NCBI GenBank assembly: GCA_028872975.1
Contig: JAGWNV010000168.1
Location: 1 to 6,019 of the forward strand
DNA from: Acidobacteriota bacterium
GTDB lineage: Bacteria; Actinomycetota; Acidimicrobiia; Acidimicrobiales; UBA8190
Direction of reading: 5' to 3'
DNA: 6,019 nt
This document shows, one piece after another, positions 5,993 through 6,019 of this stretch (the stretch's first letter is position 1; each line of letters starts with the position of its first letter). The translations under genes were made by a program, and so were the position numbers. The notes below the pieces were generated by a model. The model worked only from the letters and a program-made list of their open reading frames with translations, was not told where the DNA came from and did no database searches.

Positions 5993-6019
5993 TGTCCGAT
6001 CCCGTCCCGGTCCCGCCGA

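Overview
The window comes from a high-GC bacterium (roughly 70% GC by eye). Codons end almost always in G or C, and GTG starts are used. The SerC, SerA and TldD/TldE proteins all look actinobacterial: SerC in particular reads like the Mycobacterium-type enzyme. An actinobacterium such as a member of the Acidimicrobiia is a reasonable guess, but this is an inference from protein style and base composition, not from a marker gene.

Layout, left to right. (1) Positions 2-268 (+) hold the C-terminal 88 residues of a TldD-family metalloprotease subunit cut by the window edge. Its stop overlaps the GTG start of a complete TldE/PmbA-family partner (265-1671, +). (2) After a 42-bp convergent gap with a small GC hairpin, serC (phosphoserine aminotransferase) runs on the minus strand (1714-2889). 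(3) A short divergent region of about 64 bp, carrying a 13-bp palindrome with an ATG on each strand, separates serC from a class I PLP-dependent aminotransferase (2954-4144, +; alternative starts at 2888 and 2897). (4) Twelve bases later comes serA, D-3-phosphoglycerate dehydrogenase (4157-5725, +), with the long form's ASB and ACT domains. (5) A small one-helix membrane protein of unknown function (5755-5982, -) converges on serA. The last ~30 bases hold only the upstream region of that small gene. No stretch longer than 300 bases lacks a gene.

How the genes work together. SerA oxidises 3-phosphoglycerate to 3-phosphohydroxypyruvate, and SerC transaminates that with glutamate to phosphoserine, so the first two steps of serine synthesis sit head-to-head around one control region. 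The aminotransferase between them probably interconverts aspartate/oxaloacetate with glutamate/2-oxoglutarate (or acts on a related dicarboxylic acid such as prephenate), and it shares a transcript with serA. SerB (phosphoserine phosphatase) is not in the window. TldD/TldE is a separate two-gene unit, a predicted peptidase complex.

I found no mobile element, CRISPR array, tRNA or rRNA, and nothing I would call a new system. The points most worth a second look are the divergent serC/aminotransferase junction, the aminotransferase-serA pairing, and the small tail-motif membrane protein.
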